From Planococcus salinus (GTDB lineage: Bacteria; Bacillota; Bacilli; Bacillales_A; Planococcaceae), in contig NZ_RIAX01000005.1 of the NCBI RefSeq assembly GCF_003719725.1, positions 124,001 to 188,000 on the forward strand: 64,000 nucleotides of DNA, in the 5' to 3' direction. Positions within the stretch are counted from its first letter, which is position 1. Each line of letters starts with the position of its first letter. Positions 9,421 through 17,453 of this stretch are shown one piece after another. The translations under genes were made by a program, and so were the position numbers. Below the pieces are notes generated by a model. It made no database searches. It was given only the letters and a program-made list of their open reading frames with translations, and was not told where the DNA came from.

Positions 9421-9477
9421 AGAGCACCAGCACCGTTTCAAGGAAAGGAAAAACTACACCCAGGAAGGTGACAACCA

Positions 9478-9972
9478 ATGAAGCATCTTGGAAAAACCGC
9501 GTCTCTTCTTTTAGTTTCCTGTTTCCTGATGATCAGCATGTCGGCAACTTCTGTTTGGGCTCACAGCACCGGTGATGGTTCCCCGCCGCATTCAGTGCGC
9601 GGTGTTTCTTGTGAGTATCTACCGATCAACGGACAGGTCGTGGTAAAAGCCTTTCCACCCAATCATGCAACCGCCTGGTCGGGTTTCAGCGATGATGTTG
9701 TCTACTGGACCCCTATTCTTTATCGATGGGATGGCAGTGACTATGTGGAATGGTTTCATTCGCCAAATGCGATTGCCTATGCGTATGTCCACCAAACCGG
9801 TTTCTATCAGGGAATCAATCCCGGCTGGCGCCATTCTACCATCCATGGACAGTTGCAGTTCCATCCGTTTTATAACTTGCCATCCGGCACGTATACCGTC
9901 TTGAATTTGATCCAATGGCACCAAAACGGGCATGAACATTATGAATGGGCGCCAAACGCCTGCACCATCTGA
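9478..9972 (+). CDS. Secreted protein of unknown function
   Basis: 164 aa with a clear Sec signal peptide (MKHLGKTASLLLVSCFLMIS, predicted cleavage after SVWA). The mature part of about 135 residues is rich in Trp, Tyr and His and contains two cysteines (VSCEYLP near its start and PNACTI at the end) that could form one disulfide. I do not recognise the family. AAGGTG lies before the ATG. It follows the zinc lipoprotein by 57 bases and is closed by a strong terminator, so the two may be co-transcribed. Confidence 0.75.
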   Translation: MKHLGKTASLLLVSCFLMISMSATSVWAHSTGDGSPPHSVRGVSCEYLPINGQVVVKAFPPNHATAWSGFSDDVVYWTPILYRWDGSDYVEWFHSPNAIAYAYVHQTGFYQGINPGWRHSTIHGQLQFHPFYNLPSGTYTVLNLIQWHQNGHEHYEWAPNACTI

Positions 9973-9983
9973 AAATCTGTTGA

Positions 9984-10028
9984 AAAAGCCGTTCCGGGAA
10001 ACCATAGGGGTTTCCCGGAACGGCTTTT
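9984..10028 (+). terminator. Strong intrinsic terminator
   Basis: An about 18-bp stem, AAAAGCCGTTCCGGGAAA pairing with TTTCCCGGAACGGCTTTT, lies a few bases after the stop of the secreted protein gene. The T-run on the plus side is short but the stem is perfect. Confidence 0.88.
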
Positions 10029-10054
10029 CGGCGTGTGATGGTTCCCGACAAAAT

Positions 10055-10081
10055 GTTTAGTCCAATAGCGAACAAGGGTAA
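10055..10081 (+). promoter_or_regulatory. Candidate SigB-type promoter
   Basis: GTTTAG at 10055-10060 and GGGTAA at 10076-10081 are separated by 15 bases, close to the Bacillus SigB consensus GTTTAA-N12/15-GGGTAT. It lies 52 bases upstream of the ATG of a GSP17M/YsnF-like stress protein, whose families are SigB-controlled in B. subtilis. The assignment rests on motif and context. Confidence 0.6.
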
Positions 10082-10133
10082 ATTAGCATTATTCAAGATT
10101 GACGAGGTCCATTACGAACAGGAGGAATAGACA

Positions 10134-10979
10134 ATGGGAAGAAAAGAAAATACATTTATCGGCGTTTTTGATACGCAGGCAGAAGTACTGAGCAAAGTGA
10201 CGGAACTGAAAGCACAGGGAGTAAATGAGCGGGATATGTATGTGGTCGGTCAGAACCATGACTCATTTTCCATGGTGGAAAACCAGACGGACGTTCATAC
10301 AGACGCTGCCCGTGAGCAGCAGGACCGATCATTCAAGGGAAATTTCATATCGGCTTTATCTGACGAATCGTCTTCAAGGGCGGCATTCAGCAGCATGGGA
10401 CTGGATCCGGATGAATCGGAAGAATACTTTCGCCAGGTGCGAAACGGCAAACTGGTCCTTTATGCAGACAGCGATTACGGTGATTCATACGACAGATACA
10501 GCCACTCAGCGGGAACCGGTCAAACTGCCGGAACCGATGCGACGCTCGGCACTGAGCCGAACACGAGAAACGCAGCAGCCACAAATGACGAAGAACATTT
10601 GCGCCTTCACGAAGAGCGCTTGAACGTGGACAAAGAACGTGTGCAAACCGGTGAAGTCAATGTCGGAAAACATGTGGTGAAAGAAGAAAAAACCATCGAT
10701 GTGCCGGTAGAGCGTGAAGAAGTCTACGTCGAGCGCCGGCCGGTCAACGAAGAGGCAACGGATACAGAGGGATTCGATGAAAACAAAACCATCCACATTC
10801 CGGTTTCGGAAGAGCGTGTCAACGTTTCGAAGAACGATGTGGTGTCCGAGGAAATCGTAGTCGGCAAAGAGAAAGTCAAGGAGACGGAGCATGTAAATGA
10901 GAAGGTGCGTCGTGAAGTGGCGGATATCGACAAGGATGGCGACCACCTCACTGATAAAGATGACAAAACGCGATTTTAA
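10134..10979 (+). CDS. General stress protein, GSP17M N-terminus plus DUF2382 (YsnF/AvaK) C-terminus
   Basis: 281 aa. The N-terminal about 110 residues match the general stress protein 17M domain (FIGVFDTQAEVLSKVTELKA and the MYVVGQNHD strand). After a Thr/Ala-rich linker, residues about 155-270 are the DUF2382 repeat region: LHEERLNVDKERVQTGEVNV, then VPVEREEVYVERRPV and IPVSEERVNVSKNDVV, three related beta-hairpin units. No signal peptide or membrane segment is seen, so it is cytosolic and very acidic. A SigB-like promoter lies upstream, and the 11038-11078 hairpin closes the gene. The molecular function of the family is not known. Confidence 0.9.
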   Translation: MGRKENTFIGVFDTQAEVLSKVTELKAQGVNERDMYVVGQNHDSFSMVENQTDVHTDAAREQQDRSFKGNFISALSDESSSRAAFSSMGLDPDESEEYFRQVRNGKLVLYADSDYGDSYDRYSHSAGTGQTAGTDATLGTEPNTRNAAATNDEEHLRLHEERLNVDKERVQTGEVNVGKHVVKEEKTIDVPVEREEVYVERRPVNEEATDTEGFDENKTIHIPVSEERVNVSKNDVVSEEIVVGKEKVKETEHVNEKVRREVADIDKDGDHLTDKDDKTRF

Positions 10980-11037
10980 GTATCAGATTCCAGATCAATA
11001 AGCCAATGCCGCGGCAAACGCATCAAATGAAACAGAT

Positions 11038-11078
11038 AAAAGCACCGGACTCCGATGAGACAGGAGTCCGGTGCTTTT
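11038..11078. terminator. Bidirectional intrinsic terminator
   Basis: AAAAGCACCGGACTCC pairs perfectly with GGAGTCCGGTGCTTTT around a short loop. It sits between the convergent YsnF-like and Lys/Thr-rich genes, with A/T runs at both ends. Confidence 0.9.
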
Positions 11079-11084
11079 GATCAG

Positions 11085-11738
11085 TTACTGTTTCTTGTCT
11101 TTCCCTTTGCCGTTGTCTTTGCCGTTTTTAATCCATTTTCCATGTGTTTTCTCTACCTTGACGACTTTCTTGCTGACATCGGTTTTCTCGTTCTTTTTAA
11201 ATGTTTCTTTTTCTTTCGTCACTTCTTTTGTCGTTTTGCCGTGTTGTTTGTCAACGGATTTATCCGTTGTTTTGCTGATGACTTTGCCGTTGCTTCCCGG
11301 TTTGCCTTTATGCTTGATCGTGACCACCGTCGTTTTGGTGATTTTCACAGGTGTCGTGAATTTTTTGATGGTGTGAATGGCCGTCACCTGGTCCCAACTG
11401 GTCGTTTTGGTCACGTCATAAGTCGTTTTAATTGTGACATCCCGGTACCAATCGTGTTTCGGGTGTTTTTCTCGTTTCTTTTCCACTTCTGTTTTCTGGG
11501 AAGTGGCTTTTTTGGATTTCTTCACTGTTTTATGATCTGTGTCTTTTTCTTCTTTGACAATCTTGTCATGGCTCACTTCTTTTGTCGTTTTTACAATAGT
11601 GGTGACGCCTTTATGGAATGTTACTTTTTCAGTCGTGTTGCTGTCTCCTTTGCCATCATCGCCGGTAGCGAATGTCATGGAGGAAAAACCAAATGCCAAA
11701 ATAAAAGTGAATAAAATTATGGCAAACTTTTTCATCAT
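11085..11738 (-). CDS. Secreted Lys/Thr-rich protein of unknown function
   Basis: 217 aa. The start is one of two adjacent ATG codons at 11736-11738 and 11733-11735, five and eight bases after GGGAG; the longer frame upstream lacks a ribosome site. A Sec signal (MMKKFAIILFTFILAFGFSS) is followed by a mature chain made almost wholly of Lys, Thr, Val, Glu and Asp. Loosely repeated strands (TTKEVSHDK, VEKKREKHPK, TKTTSWDQ, TDKSVDKQHGK) suggest an extended cationic wall-associated protein. No enzymatic motif is seen. A cre-like site lies 132 bases upstream. Low complexity prevents family assignment. Confidence 0.72.
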   Translation of the reverse strand: MMKKFAIILFTFILAFGFSSMTFATGDDGKGDSNTTEKVTFHKGVTTIVKTTKEVSHDKIVKEEKDTDHKTVKKSKKATSQKTEVEKKREKHPKHDWYRDVTIKTTYDVTKTTSWDQVTAIHTIKKFTTPVKITKTTVVTIKHKGKPGSNGKVISKTTDKSVDKQHGKTTKEVTKEKETFKKNEKTDVSKKVVKVEKTHGKWIKNGKDNGKGKDKKQ

Positions 11739-11869
11739 CGTTTCTCCCTTACATAAAATTTGATTTTGTGTCCGTCCCTTGCAATGGCTCCAGAGATCCA
11801 AACAGCAACCAATATTTTTGTATGTCTTTTGAGAGAAATTCGACCTCCTTCACAAAGGATTGCAAGAAA

Positions 11870-11885
11870 TTGAAAACGCTTGCAA
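11870..11885 (-). promoter_or_regulatory. Candidate cre (CcpA) site
   Basis: TTGAAAACGCTTGCAA fits the catabolite-responsive element consensus WTGNAANCGNWNNCAW at every defined position. It lies 132 bases upstream of the Lys/Thr-rich secreted protein start, which would place that gene under carbon catabolite control. Single sites this short can occur by chance. Confidence 0.45.
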
Positions 11886-12029
11886 AATTATTATACTATA
11901 AATGTCAGAAAATTAATATATCTATAACGCTACATACTAAAATTTTTATTTTTATCAAATGGCTTTTTCGTTCCCAGCTCCTTTTGCTTTTATAAGCTTT
12001 CACCGGCGGCAAGCAGACCTGCGCTTTTT

Positions 12030-13091
12030 TCATTCCACCCCTATCAGTTCGGTCTCCACTCTTCCTTCTGCGTTGATGGATTTGATCGTTGAAAAGCCTT
12101 CTGCCATGTAATAGGTGAATCCATCTTTCGTCGTCACTTCCGTGGCGTTCGTAAAAGTTCTATAGCGGGTCTCGACGGTTTGGTTGACGCCGGTGATGGT
12201 GTGCCGGATCGTTTCATCCCCCAGTCCTGTGTCAAACGTCCGGCCGGTCTGCACCGGATAAACAAGCGCCACGTCGTACTCGGAATACGGATAACCGAAC
12301 GCAAAGAACTGGTAATTTTCAAGTTCCAGGTACTCATAGACATCGCCGTCCACTTCGACCGTCCACATAAAACCGTAGCTTAAGCCGTTTCGATCCGGCA
12401 CTTCCACAAAGCGGTGGATGGCCGTCGTCCCATCAGACATACGATAGGTATAAGTTTTGGTTTTGTCTTTTTGATAGGAACCCGAAATGACCGCATCGTT
12501 CTTGAATTCCGGCTCCAGCCCACGGGCCAAAAAGGCGGAAAACTGCCCCCGCGTCACTTCCTGGAGCGGCCGGAACGTATTGTCCGGATAACCGTTCGTG
12601 ATATTGGCCGCCAGGATTTTACTGATGGCTTCCGCATACGAAGCAGTGGACGGCACATCCGTAAACCGAGCATCGAATGTAAAAGCCAGCTCAAAGACCC
12701 GTTCGACAATCAGCGCCATATCCCCGCGGATCATCGGTGTTTCCGGACGGAAAGAACCATCCCGGTGGCCCCGGAGATATCCTGCTTCTGCCGCTTCCGC
12801 GATATAACCGCTGGCGTAATGGTCCGTAGGCACATCATGGAACGGCGTCGCTTTTTTCGTGCCGTCCAACCCTTTCAGCCGGCCGATCATCACGGCCGCC
12901 TGGGCACGGGTCACTTCCACATCCGGCCGGACTGTGCCGTCCGAATAGCCAGTAATCACCCCTTCCTCCATTAAATACGTCATTTCATCGTAAAACGGAT
13001 GCTGCTCCGGCAAATCAGGAGCAGCAGCGGCCACCGGCAACACGAGGGTCAGAGACAACAATACGACAAGAACTCCCAGCAGTTTCTTCAC
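12030..13091 (-). CDS. S-layer homology (SLH) domain surface protein
   Basis: 353 aa. I start at the GTG at 13089-13091 (product (M)KKLLGVLVVLLSLTLV), which has GGAGG about ten bases upstream and begins a proper signal peptide; the longer frame adds 13 residues before it. Three SLH modules follow in residues about 25-195 (GYSDGTVRPDVEVTRAQAAV, GHRDGSFRPETPMIRGDMAL, GYPDNTFRPLQEVTRGQFSA). They bind pyruvylated secondary wall polymer. The C-terminal 150 residues are beta-rich and not recognised (KTYTYRMSDGTTAIHRFVEV onward). It is a single gene. A second SLH protein lies at 52302-53594. Confidence 0.88.
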   Translation of the reverse strand: MKKLLGVLVVLLSLTLVLPVAAAAPDLPEQHPFYDEMTYLMEEGVITGYSDGTVRPDVEVTRAQAAVMIGRLKGLDGTKKATPFHDVPTDHYASGYIAEAAEAGYLRGHRDGSFRPETPMIRGDMALIVERVFELAFTFDARFTDVPSTASYAEAISKILAANITNGYPDNTFRPLQEVTRGQFSAFLARGLEPEFKNDAVISGSYQKDKTKTYTYRMSDGTTAIHRFVEVPDRNGLSYGFMWTVEVDGDVYEYLELENYQFFAFGYPYSEYDVALVYPVQTGRTFDTGLGDETIRHTITGVNQTVETRYRTFTNATEVTTKDGFTYYMAEGFSTIKSINAEGRVETELIGVE

Positions 13092-13218
13092 AATTGTCAC
13101 TCCTCCAGATGATAGAATCGCTTCCTGCACTTAGTTTACCAGCTCACGCTTCTTACCGCCTCTAAAAATAATTAACTATTCAGAAAAATATAACCGGATA
13201 AATGGCGTTTGTGTCCAT

Positions 13219-13284
13219 AAAAAAACACCTTTCGCCAGAGTTGCAGGCATTTTCATGCCCGCTCTCCCAACGAAAGGTGTTTTT
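13219..13284 (-). terminator. Terminator after tRNA-Leu
   Basis: AAAAACACCTTTCG pairs with CGAAAGGTGTTTTT over 14 bp. The enclosed 36 bases can form an inner stem (GGCAT/ATGCC). It follows the tRNA on the minus strand and could work in both directions. Confidence 0.8.
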
Positions 13285-13306
13285 CTTTGCTTTTTGCTTT
13301 AACTGA

Positions 13307-13390
13307 TGCGGATGAAGGGACTCGAACCCCCACGGTGTCTCCACCACTAGACCCTGAACCTAGCGCGTCTGCCAATTCCGCCACATCCGC
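13307..13390 (-). tRNA. tRNA-Leu (anticodon CAG)
   Basis: 84 nt. The acceptor GCGGATG (from 13390) pairs with CATCCGC at the other end, with discriminator A at 13307. The D-loop region GGCGGAATTGGCAGACGCGC, the anticodon arm CTAGGTTCAGGGTCTAG with CAG, a class II long variable arm (GTGGAGACACC) and GGTTCGAGTCC in the T arm are all present. CCA is not encoded. A decayed second copy of its 5' half is at 18993-19035. Confidence 0.96.
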
Positions 13391-13562
13391 AGTGTCAAAA
13401 AACACGACCAAAATTATTATGACCTTTCTTTCAGAAAAAGTCAAGCCGTCATTTCAGTGCAGAAGATGCAGAAAACTATTGATGAAACCTGTCCAAACAG
13501 CGCACAAAATGACAGGCATGCCGGAAACTTTCCGCTTATAATGGGCGTAAGGGGGTGGAAAC

Positions 13563-14420
13563 ATGGCGCTGGTGGAATCACTGCAAAAAGCGATCGATTA
13601 TATGGAACAACATTTACTTGAACACCCATCAATTGAAGCAATTGCCCAACAAGCAAATGTATCTCCTTTTCACTTTCAGCGTATGTTCCTGATTCTGACA
13701 GACCTGTCCGTTGGGGAATATCTTCGTTGCCGCCGTTTGACATTAGCAGCACAGGAACTGATCAAATCCGACCACAAAATCATTGATCTTGCGTACAAAT
13801 ACGGTTATGACACCCCTGAAGCTTTCACGAAAGCTTTCCGTAAGCAACATGGTGTCAGTCCGAGCGACGCACGAAAAGGGATTGGAAAGCTGCAATCCCA
13901 TAACCGTCTGGTGATTCAAGTGAATTTGAAAGGAGCCGAACCGATGAACTATCAAATCATTGAAAAGGATGCTTTTCAAGTCGTGGGCATCAAAAGAGAG
14001 TGTCCATGCGGGGAACAAGGAGGAGTCGCAGGCATTCCTGAATTCTGGAGCGAAGTCAACGCAAATGGCACCGCGGATAGACTGGCCCAATTATTGAACG
14101 GCGACATAAAAGGCTTGTTGGGCATCACCAACAACTACAATGAGGACAACAATACGATTGATTACTGGATTGCAACAGAGCACACCGGAGAAGAGCCGGG
14201 CGATTTTGCTGTCCTTGATTTTCCGAAATCCAAATGGGTGATGTTCGAAGTCCAGGGTTCCGCCCCGACCGCCATGCCCGAAGCCTGGAGACAAATTTAT
14301 ACCGAATGGATTCCGTCAAATGGCTATGAAGTGGCTGACATCCCGGCCATAGAGGCCTATACCGCGCCTGATCCATACCGTGCCGATGCCTCGAATCAAA
14401 TATGGCTTGCCGTAAAATAG
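13563..14420 (+). CDS. AraC-family regulator with GyrI-like effector-binding domain
   Basis: 285 aa. Residues about 5-105 carry two AraC helix-turn-helix units (IEAIAQQANVSPFHFQRMF and IIDLAYKYGYDTPEAFTKAF, then the HGVSPSDARKG signature). Residues about 125-285 are a GyrI/BmrR-C-like small-molecule binding domain (MNYQIIEKDAFQVVGIKREC, DFAVLDFPKSKWVMFEVQG, YEVADIPAIEAYT). This order is common in Bacillus regulators of stress or drug exporters. GGGGGTGG precedes the ATG. It stands alone, between tRNA-Leu and the carotenoid genes, so its target is not evident. Confidence 0.9.
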   Translation: MALVESLQKAIDYMEQHLLEHPSIEAIAQQANVSPFHFQRMFLILTDLSVGEYLRCRRLTLAAQELIKSDHKIIDLAYKYGYDTPEAFTKAFRKQHGVSPSDARKGIGKLQSHNRLVIQVNLKGAEPMNYQIIEKDAFQVVGIKRECPCGEQGGVAGIPEFWSEVNANGTADRLAQLLNGDIKGLLGITNNYNEDNNTIDYWIATEHTGEEPGDFAVLDFPKSKWVMFEVQGSAPTAMPEAWRQIYTEWIPSNGYEVADIPAIEAYTAPDPYRADASNQIWLAVK

Positions 14421-14516
14421 AAAAGGACGGACGGTTACGGATGATAAGAAAGCAGGAGAAACGCGCCCCCTGAACCAGCCCTACGCTGAGCACGTCTACG
14501 TTTTGGGAAATCATGC

Positions 14517-14562
14517 AAAAGCCGTGACCGCAACTTTCGTGTTTGCCGGCTACGGCTTTTTT
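14517..14562. terminator. Terminator between araC-like and crtM genes
   Basis: AAAAGCCGT pairs with ACGGCTTTT, with an inner CCG/CGG, followed by TTTTTT on the plus side and AAAA on the other. It probably serves the regulator; it also lies about 70 bases after the crtM stop. Confidence 0.75.
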
Positions 14563-14632
14563 CATACAGTTAGATACGGCTGTATCTGGCGGTTATTTTC
14601 ACGACTTGTGGAAACAGCGCTGTACTTTGTTG

Positions 14633-15460
14633 TCACAAACAAGCCAGGATGGACTGCTTGGAATCTTCGGTGACAAAATGCTTTTCAGCAAACACATCAT
14701 AATCTTTCGAGCGGATCGTTGACAGGATTTCCCGGTAGACCAGTGCTGCGCCTTTGACCGGAACACGGGAAGAAACCGGATAAAGGTCCATCGTCAAAAA
14801 CGCCTGGTCGTAATGCAGTTCGGCGGTTTTGGCGAGTTCTTCCCATACCCGGATAAACGGTTCTGAGACCTGGCCATCTTTGAACGCTTCCTCCCTGAGA
14901 CCGTATTTGTTCATGATGTCCGCCGGCAGATAAATCCTGCCCATCGACAAATCTTCCCCGATGTCACGCAAAATATTGGTGATTTGCATGGCATAGCCGA
15001 GAGAAATTGCCCCTTCTTTCAACAAAACCGTGCGCTGAGGCGCCAAAATCGGCAGCAGCATCAAGCCGACTGAACTGGCGACGTGGTAACTGTAATTCAG
15101 CAGTTCCTCGAGCGTCCGGTAACGGTGGATGGTCAAGTCCATTTCCTGTCCTTTGATCAAATCATAAAAAGCCCCGGCTTCCATTTCATAGTTTTCAAAC
15201 ACATCTGCAAGCGCCATCCACATCGGCTCATCGCGGACCGTCCCTTGCAGAAAATCATCGAAATCGCTCCGGAACGCCCGCAGTTCCGATTCCGGCCGGT
15301 TTCCTTCGTCCACAATATCGTCAGCCTGCCGGCAAAAGGCGTAGACTGCCCATACCGCTTTGCGTTTTTCCTTCGGCAGCAGGGAAAATGCTTTGTAAAA
15401 GCTCTTTGAGTTTTCTGCAATGACACGTTCACAATGGCTGTAGGCCTGTTTCAAGTCCAT
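14633..15460 (-). CDS. crtM: Squalene/phytoene synthase family, 4,4'-diapophytoene synthase
   Basis: 275 aa. Both aspartate-rich motifs are present: FCRQADDIVDE near residue 45 and the second in GYAMQITNILRDIGEDLSMGRIYLP near 165-190. They bind the diphosphates through Mg2+ during head-to-head condensation. The partner desaturase lies upstream in the same operon, 110 bases away, and no C40 genes are seen. That points to condensation of two farnesyl diphosphates into C30 4,4'-diapophytoene, as in staphyloxanthin-type pathways of Staphylococcus and Planococcus. The ATG at 15458-15460 has AAAGGGG nine bases upstream. C30 over C40 specificity is inferred. Confidence 0.9.
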   Translation of the reverse strand: MDLKQAYSHCERVIAENSKSFYKAFSLLPKEKRKAVWAVYAFCRQADDIVDEGNRPESELRAFRSDFDDFLQGTVRDEPMWMALADVFENYEMEAGAFYDLIKGQEMDLTIHRYRTLEELLNYSYHVASSVGLMLLPILAPQRTVLLKEGAISLGYAMQITNILRDIGEDLSMGRIYLPADIMNKYGLREEAFKDGQVSEPFIRVWEELAKTAELHYDQAFLTMDLYPVSSRVPVKGAALVYREILSTIRSKDYDVFAEKHFVTEDSKQSILACL

Positions 15461-15570
15461 CAAAAATTGCCCCTTTCCTTCAATTCGCCGTGAGTTCGAC
15501 CACCGGCAGTCCGGCTTCCGGGTGGATCGGTTACTGCGTTAGTTAGAGCAGATTACGGATTTTGCGGTGT

Positions 15571-17097
15571 TCATATGGATCCATTCCATGCGGGAAGCGG
15601 TGCAATCGGAATGTTGTCTTTCTGGTCCTGCTTCAAAATGCCATTGGCGGTAATGCGGGCCGATTCCAGAATCGTCGGCAGGCCGCTTCCGGGATGCGTG
15701 CCGCCCCCCACCAGCCAGCAGTTGTTCAGTTCTTCAAATCTGTTATGCGGCCGGAACACCATCATCTGTGACAATTGATGCCCCAAATTGAACGTCGCAC
15801 CTCGGTACACCGAATACTGTTCCTGCCAACCGAACGGCGTCAGCATTTTCTCCACTTCAATGTGTTCACGCAAATCCTTGAACGCTGTCTTCTGTTCCAC
15901 GGTGTCGAGCACCAGTTCCCGGAATGCTTCCTGCTCATTTTCCCAGCCGATGTCGCTGAAATTGTTCGGCACGGGAGCCAGTATGTACAGCGCGGATTTG
16001 CCGACTGGTGCCAATGTAGGATCGGTGACGCTGGCGTTCTGGATGTAAATCGATGGATCGGCCGACAAAATTCTCGATTTGGTCATCTCTTCCACGTTCT
16101 TTTTATAGTCTTTCGAAAAAACAATCGTGTGATGCGATAAATCGTATTTTTTATCAAGCCCCAGATACAGCATGAACGTCGAACACGAATACTTTTTCTT
16201 GTCCAGCTTTTCCGGCGTGTATTTCTTCAAAATGCCCGGTTCCACCAGATGCGTCATCACATGGGCAAAATCCCCGTTGATGATGACTTCATCCGCTGCT
16301 TCCCGGCTGCCGTCAAGCAGTTCCACACCTTTCACGTCACGTTTTTCCACCCACAGTTTTTTCACGCCGCACCCCGTATGGATGCGGCCTCCGAGTTCTT
16401 CCACCACTTTTGCCATGGAGGCAGACAATTGATTGACGCCCCCGATTGGATGATAAATTCCGTAGGCATGCTCCATATAGGAAAGGATGGAAAAAGCACC
16501 CGGGCATTCCCACGGCGACATGCCGAGGTATTTGGACTGAAACGCAAACGCCATTTTCAGACGCTCATCTTTGAAATACCGGGACAGCACATCGTAAAGT
16601 GTCCTGCCCGCTTCCAGTTCCGGCAGCGCCTTGATCACTTTCGGCTGCAGCAGATCGGTCATGCGGTCCATTTTCGTCTGCAATAAAGGCGACAGTGCTT
16701 CCAGCTTTTTTCCTGTTTCTTTCATAAAGCGCCGGTATCCGTCCCCGTCGCCTTTGAAATTTTCATCAATCTGTTTTGCCATCGCCGGCGCATCGCGCGT
16801 CATGACCAAATTCTGGTCTTCAAAACGCAGTTCATACATCGGATCCAACTCCACGGCTTCCATATAATCGTGGACATTGCGACCAACCGCTTCGAACAAT
16901 TCCTCCACCAAGTGCATCATACTCAGAAACGTCGGTCCGGTATCGAATGTAAAATCGCCAAGCGTCAAGGCGGCATTGCGTCCTCCGACACGGTCTTGCT
17001 TTTCATAGATATCGACCTGGTAGCCTTTGCTCGATAGCAGCATGCCCGCTGCCAATCCGCCCGGTCCCGCTCCGATAATAATCACCCGATTTCCCAT
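15571..17097 (-). CDS. crtN: Phytoene desaturase family, 4,4'-diapophytoene desaturase
   Basis: 508 aa. The N-terminal FAD site is VIIIGAGPGGLAAGMLLSSK followed by an acidic residue in YEKQDRVGGR. The C-terminal family signature is WLVGGGTHPGSGLPTILESA. The central YSCSTFMLYLGLDKKYDLSHH resembles CrtN proteins, which introduce double bases-conjugating desaturations into diapophytoene to give yellow diaponeurosporene. GGGAGG lies eight bases before the ATG. It is first in a two-gene operon with crtM. The related CrtP oxygenase cannot be excluded from sequence alone, but pairing with crtM favours CrtN. Confidence 0.88.
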   Translation of the reverse strand: MGNRVIIIGAGPGGLAAGMLLSSKGYQVDIYEKQDRVGGRNAALTLGDFTFDTGPTFLSMMHLVEELFEAVGRNVHDYMEAVELDPMYELRFEDQNLVMTRDAPAMAKQIDENFKGDGDGYRRFMKETGKKLEALSPLLQTKMDRMTDLLQPKVIKALPELEAGRTLYDVLSRYFKDERLKMAFAFQSKYLGMSPWECPGAFSILSYMEHAYGIYHPIGGVNQLSASMAKVVEELGGRIHTGCGVKKLWVEKRDVKGVELLDGSREAADEVIINGDFAHVMTHLVEPGILKKYTPEKLDKKKYSCSTFMLYLGLDKKYDLSHHTIVFSKDYKKNVEEMTKSRILSADPSIYIQNASVTDPTLAPVGKSALYILAPVPNNFSDIGWENEQEAFRELVLDTVEQKTAFKDLREHIEVEKMLTPFGWQEQYSVYRGATFNLGHQLSQMMVFRPHNRFEELNNCWLVGGGTHPGSGLPTILESARITANGILKQDQKDNIPIAPLPAWNGSI

Positions 17098-17303
17098 TGC
17101 CTAAGCCTCCCAATACTTATACATTAATAATATAAAAAGTATACACAACTTCTTTTCAGAAGCCGAATGTTATGCTTCTTTGTCTTTATCTATTTCTATA
17201 CCCATTTTGCGGCACACTTAGCATGCAAGTTATAAAGAATGAAGCAGAATAACAGCGAGCAGTTCAGAAGCCCGCCGGACTGCGCTTTTTCGGCCAAACA
17301 GAC

Positions 17304-17348
17304 AAACGCCGTGTCCGGGAAACTCAAGGGTTTCCGGACACGGCGTTT
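17304..17348 (+). repeat. Hairpin repeat copy A (core only)
   Basis: The GCCGTGTC / GACACGGC core hairpin (AAACGCCGTGTCCGGGAAA pairing with TTTCCGGACACGGCGTTT) without recognisable terminal inverted repeats. It lies about 105 bases after the stop of the minus-strand M20 gene, where it could act as terminator. Confidence 0.8.
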
Positions 17349-17453
17349 GGGGAGTGTGAGTATAGCGAATGAATATCATGAATATGAAACAGAGACAAAA
17401 CTTGAACACCCGATAAAAAACTTGAACGGCTCAGCGGACAGCTGTATCCGCAG

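Noticed and set aside
10506-10946. 146-aa minus-strand frame rich in Phe, Leu and His
   Set aside because: Shadow of the strongly biased YsnF-like gene on the plus strand.
11055-11714. 219-aa hydrophobic plus-strand frame that could pass for a membrane protein
   Set aside because: It is the antisense of the Lys/Thr-rich secreted protein gene; Lys codons read backwards give Phe and Leu.
13253-13444. 63-aa minus-strand frame reading ADVAELADALGSGSSGGD
   Set aside because: It is the translation of the tRNA-Leu gene, a well-known false protein.
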